A stretch of 64,000 nucleotides of DNA from positions 4,278,001 to 4,342,000 of the forward strand of contig NZ_CP043839.1 in NCBI RefSeq assembly GCF_032878955.1, given 5' to 3'. The notes under the pieces are model-generated. The model made no database searches. It saw only the letters and a program-made list of their open reading frames with translations, and was not told the origin of the DNA. The position numbers and the translations under genes were made by a program. This DNA is from Butyricimonas paravirosa. GTDB taxonomy: Bacteria > Bacteroidota > Bacteroidia > Bacteroidales > Marinifilaceae. Below are positions 61,224 through 64,000 of this stretch, piece by piece (the stretch's first letter is position 1; each line of letters begins with the position of its first letter).

Positions 61224-62654
61224 ATGAAAAATTCTATTTTTATTATTGTTTTGTTATTGGTTCATATGGCGACTTTTGCTCAAGAGGGGGTAAATTTTGA
61301 AGATCTTACTTTTGACGAAGCTTTGGCGAAAGCGAAAGCGGAAAATAAATTCGTGTTCGTGGATTGTTACACGAGTTGGTGTGGTCCTTGTAAATACATG
61401 GCTCAAGCGGTGTTCCCGCAGAAAAGTATGGGTGATTTTTTCAATCCGAGGTTTGTTTCTGTGAAGTTTGATATGGAACGGGGGGAAGGGAAGGAATTAA
61501 ATGAAAAATTTGGAGTGAAGGCTTACCCGACTTTTTTGATTCTTCGGCCGGATGGAACTTTACAACATAAAATTGTTGGAGGAACCGGTATGATTGAGAT
61601 GTTTATTGAGAAGGTTGAACGAGGGTTAAATGAGAAGACGTCTCTTGATTACCTGGATAAAAAATACGAGAAGGGAAAGTTAAACAAGAAAGAACTCGTG
61701 AGGTATCAAATTGCGTTGTTGGATGCGAACGAGGAAATGAAGTCCGGGAAAGTTCTCGAGGAGTTGAATGTACAGTTGAATGATGAGGATAAGTTGCAGA
61801 AAGAATTTTGGCCTATCTTGAAAAAAGAAGTTTACGGTTCGGAGGGATTTAAGTTTGTGCTGGACCACTCGGATGTTTTGTATAAAAATGTCGGTAAAGA
61901 ACAAATAGATAGTTATTTGATGGATAATTTTTTCCGGGCGATAGATGGAGTTTTAAATGCTGCTACACGGACTTCGGGAGAAACGTTAAAACAAGTCCAA
62001 GAGGAATTGGCCCGAGTAGATATAACTAATGAGGAGGTTTTATGGTATGCGATTGAATTAAATCAGGCTTGCTTGGCAAATGATCTCGATCAATTGATTT
62101 CGATTGCCGAGGATGTAAGGGATAATGATAATAATAAGGTTTGGTTTGTAATGAGGGCTTTCATGGCAATAGAACAGAAGGTTTCGGAAGTGGATTTAAA
62201 ACGAATGATTCGTTTGGAGAACAGGTATCTGGAGTTAGTTTCTGGTGATGGACGTGAACAAGTTGCCGGATTTTTCCAAAAGCTTAAGCGGGATCTTCTT
62301 GATGGGGTGAATTTTCAGAGTTTAAGTTACGAAGATGCGTTGAAAGAGGCAAGTAGGCAAGGACGAATGCTTTTTGTTTATTGTCGAATAAATTCATGTC
62401 CCCCTTGTGATGGCATGGAGAATGACATACTAAAAAAAGAGGATATAAAAAAATGCCTAGAAGATAATTACGTGTGCGTGAAGTATGACATGAAGGTGGG
62501 AGAGGGACTTGTATTGGCAAAGAAGTGGAACATGGAATTTTATCCGGTCTGTTTGCTCGTGAATCCCGATGGGGGTATTCGCCATCGGATAGAGGGGTTG
62601 GTTGATCCAGAATTTTTTCTTGAGCAAGTAAAAGAAGGTTTGAATGATAAATGA
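61224..62654 (+). CDS. Exported protein with two thioredoxin domains
   Basis: 476 aa with a signal peptide (MKNSIFIIVLLLVHMATFAQ). The first thioredoxin fold (about 22-140) has FVDCYTSWCGPCKYMAQ with a classical WCGPC site and the cis-Pro AYPTFLILRPDG. A helical middle section of ~200 residues follows. The second fold (about 365-475) has CRINSCPPCDGMENDI, i.e. SCPPC instead of WCxxC, and YPVCLLVNPDGG. The first domain is expected to be a disulfide reductase or oxidase in the periplasm or on the surface. It ends the sigma/FecR/SusCD locus, suggesting a redox task on the imported ligand. Confidence 0.85.
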   Translation: MKNSIFIIVLLLVHMATFAQEGVNFEDLTFDEALAKAKAENKFVFVDCYTSWCGPCKYMAQAVFPQKSMGDFFNPRFVSVKFDMERGEGKELNEKFGVKAYPTFLILRPDGTLQHKIVGGTGMIEMFIEKVERGLNEKTSLDYLDKKYEKGKLNKKELVRYQIALLDANEEMKSGKVLEELNVQLNDEDKLQKEFWPILKKEVYGSEGFKFVLDHSDVLYKNVGKEQIDSYLMDNFFRAIDGVLNAATRTSGETLKQVQEELARVDITNEEVLWYAIELNQACLANDLDQLISIAEDVRDNDNNKVWFVMRAFMAIEQKVSEVDLKRMIRLENRYLELVSGDGREQVAGFFQKLKRDLLDGVNFQSLSYEDALKEASRQGRMLFVYCRINSCPPCDGMENDILKKEDIKKCLEDNYVCVKYDMKVGEGLVLAKKWNMEFYPVCLLVNPDGGIRHRIEGLVDPEFFLEQVKEGLNDK

Positions 62655-62949
62655 TACGATTTTTGAAGATTACAAAAGAAGTGAGATGGGAAAAGGTTTG
62701 AAATACTGATGAATAAACTTGAGTAGTATCGTGTAAATTTAAAGAGGGAAGGCTCTTTTTTATTCAGGTGATTGGATTTAAAGGTGCATTCTCGTTTATG
62801 TGATTGGATTAAAATTTACCGGAATGTAAAAAGTTTTAATAAATGATTAGGTGTGTTGTAAATAAATACTTACTTTCGCAACGAGATTGACACTAAATAG
62901 ACTTAAAGATGCCTGGCGTGTCACGTTGTGTTTCATAAAGTAATGTATT
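62655..62949 (+). other. Intergenic region with weak terminator and -7 box
   Basis: AAAGAG (62741-62746) and CTCTTT (62753-62758) form a short stem with a T-run. A -7-like TACTTTCG lies at 62871-62878, about 70 bp before the next ATG. Nothing else recognised. Confidence 0.5.
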
Positions 62950-64000
62950 ATGGGTAGTATGTTGTTAAAAGTGATTTGTGGGACTATGTTCCTGTTAGGT
63001 ATGTCGTGGAATGTTATGGCAAAAGAGGTAATTAAGGGTAGAGTCGTTGATTCTCAGTCAAAAGAAGTGTTGATCGGGGCTACCGTGAGCGTGGAGGGAA
63101 CGAGTGTTGGGTGTGCTACGGATGCGGAAGGATATTTTGAATTGGAGGTGGAAGAATCGGGAACCGTGATATTGGTGTTCCGGTGTGTAGGTTATTCGGA
63201 AGTGAAAAAAAGTGTTGTTGTGGATGATAAAAAGGTTGATCTGGGGACCGTGGGGATGTTGCCGATGTATATTAATTTGTCGGATGTGGTGGTGCGTGGT
63301 TCTTTAGCCGTGGACCGGAAGACCCCGGTTGCTTTGTCGGTGGTGACGGCGAAAGAGATCGAGGAGAAACTTTCAACACAGGAATTCCCGGAGATATTGA
63401 AATCTTTGCCGAGTGTTTATGCCACGAAAGAGGGGGGAGCGTTTGGAGATGGACGGATTAATTTGCGGGGATTCGAGACGGAGAATATAGCCGTGATGGT
63501 GAACGGTGTTCCCGTGAACGAGATGGAATGGGGTGGAATCTATTGGTCTAACTGGGCAGGTTTGTCGGATGTGACCCGTTTTATTCAGGTACAACGGGGA
63601 TTAGGGGCATCAAAGATTGCCGTGCCGTCTGTTGGCGGTTCTATCAATATCGTGACGAATACGACAAATGCAGAGGCCGGAGGCTCTATTTTATACGGGG
63701 TGGGAAATGACGGTTATAATAAGGTGGCTTTTAGCTTCTCTACCGGTTTGTTAAAAAATGGATGGGCCATGTCTATTTTGGGGGCAAGAACTTGGGGTGA
63801 CGGGTATATACAAGGAACGGATTTCGTGGGGTATTCTTATTTTATTAATATTTCCAAGAAATTGGGAGAGAATCATGAATTGTCCTTGACTGCTCTTGGC
63901 GCTCCACAATGGCATAATCAACGTAATCGGAATGATAAGATGCTGATCAAGGCTTGGGAAAAATTGGGTGATACGAAGTATAACCCGTCCTATGGTTTTG
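62950..64000 (+). CDS. TonB-dependent receptor, 5' part
   Basis: The frame is open from the ATG at 62950 to the right edge (350 codons seen). Signal peptide, then a carboxypeptidase-regulatory-like domain (about 25-105, IKGRVVDSQSKEVLIGATVS), and a plug domain with TPVALSVVTAKEIEEKLSTQ, INLRGFETENIAVMVNGVPV and GLGASKIAVPSVGGSINIVT. It resembles the outer-membrane receptors of the CirA/FepA-like type rather than SusC (shorter plug, no DEVVVVGYG). It is a separate unit from the thioredoxin gene upstream. Its ligand cannot be told from this part. Confidence 0.9.
   Translation, partial: MGSMLLKVICGTMFLLGMSWNVMAKEVIKGRVVDSQSKEVLIGATVSVEGTSVGCATDAEGYFELEVEESGTVILVFRCVGYSEVKKSVVVDDKKVDLGTVGMLPMYINLSDVVVRGSLAVDRKTPVALSVVTAKEIEEKLSTQEFPEILKSLPSVYATKEGGAFGDGRINLRGFETENIAVMVNGVPVNEMEWGGIYWSNWAGLSDVTRFIQVQRGLGASKIAVPSVGGSINIVTNTTNAEAGGSILYGVGNDGYNKVAFSFSTGLLKNGWAMSILGARTWGDGYIQGTDFVGYSYFINISKKLGENHELSLTALGAPQWHNQRNRNDKMLIKAWEKLGDTKYNPSYGF

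Overview
The window looks like chromosome from a gut-type Bacteroidales bacterium. I would guess Odoribacteraceae (Butyricimonas/Odoribacter-like), but the sequence alone does not fix the genus. Support comes from two SusC/SusD pairs, an ECF sigma/FecR pair, GldH, fused SecDF, DUF3108/DUF4837/DUF4843/PKD-like lipoproteins, and many promoters with the Bacteroidetes -7 box TAnnTTTG, four of them with a TTG element 20-21 bp upstream. I saw no rRNA, tRNA, CRISPR array, insertion sequence or phage gene.

Layout. 1-299: 5' part of a leftward aminotransferase. 829-11750: rightward envelope block (LolC/E-type permease, TonB-like protein, ComF, Ig-like lipoprotein, DUF3108, DUF4837, NamZ/DUF1343, giant AsmA-like protein). 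11816-12994: purM, leftward. 13139-19737: leftward six-gene locus, TolC - MacA-like adaptor - MacB-like ATPase - permease - LytS-type kinase - LytTR regulator. 20275-21690: GH109-type lipoprotein. 21760-26615: leftward five-gene [FeFe]-hydrogenase operon that joins a probable catalytic enzyme to a PAS-containing hydrogenase-like sensor, a PP2C phosphatase and two small [2Fe-2S] proteins. 27017-33454: secDF, a retropepsin-like protein and a CreD/membrane-protein/winged-helix cassette, all leftward. 33754-38643: SusC/SusD pair without enzymes. 38995-41543: mdh and a MATE exporter, leftward; ddl and a repeat lipoprotein run the other way (41640-43152). 43276-49034: leftward mnmA, trmB, gldH, NUDIX, an amidotransferase-dipeptidase fusion and an S66 peptidase homologue. 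49126-51156: metG. 51583-51822: small exported peptide. 52008-62654: ECF sigma - FecR - STN-type SusC - SusD - DUF4843 - PKD-like lipoprotein - tandem thioredoxin. 62950 to the edge: 5' part of another TonB-dependent receptor.

How the genes work together. In the hydrogenase operon the sensor-type protein has Ala where the proton-relay Cys of catalytic enzymes sits, while the last gene keeps it, so the operon reads as H2 or redox sensing, then a phosphatase output, next to the working hydrogenase. The last locus is a complete transenvelope signalling uptake system, but it carries a double thioredoxin-fold exported protein instead of glycan enzymes. Non-coding DNA holds a heptamer repeat family (TTTTCAA before starts, TTGAAAA at gene ends, where its TGA is sometimes the stop codon), a second dispersed AT-rich repeat, two 11-bp phased arrays and a 34-bp perfect palindrome.
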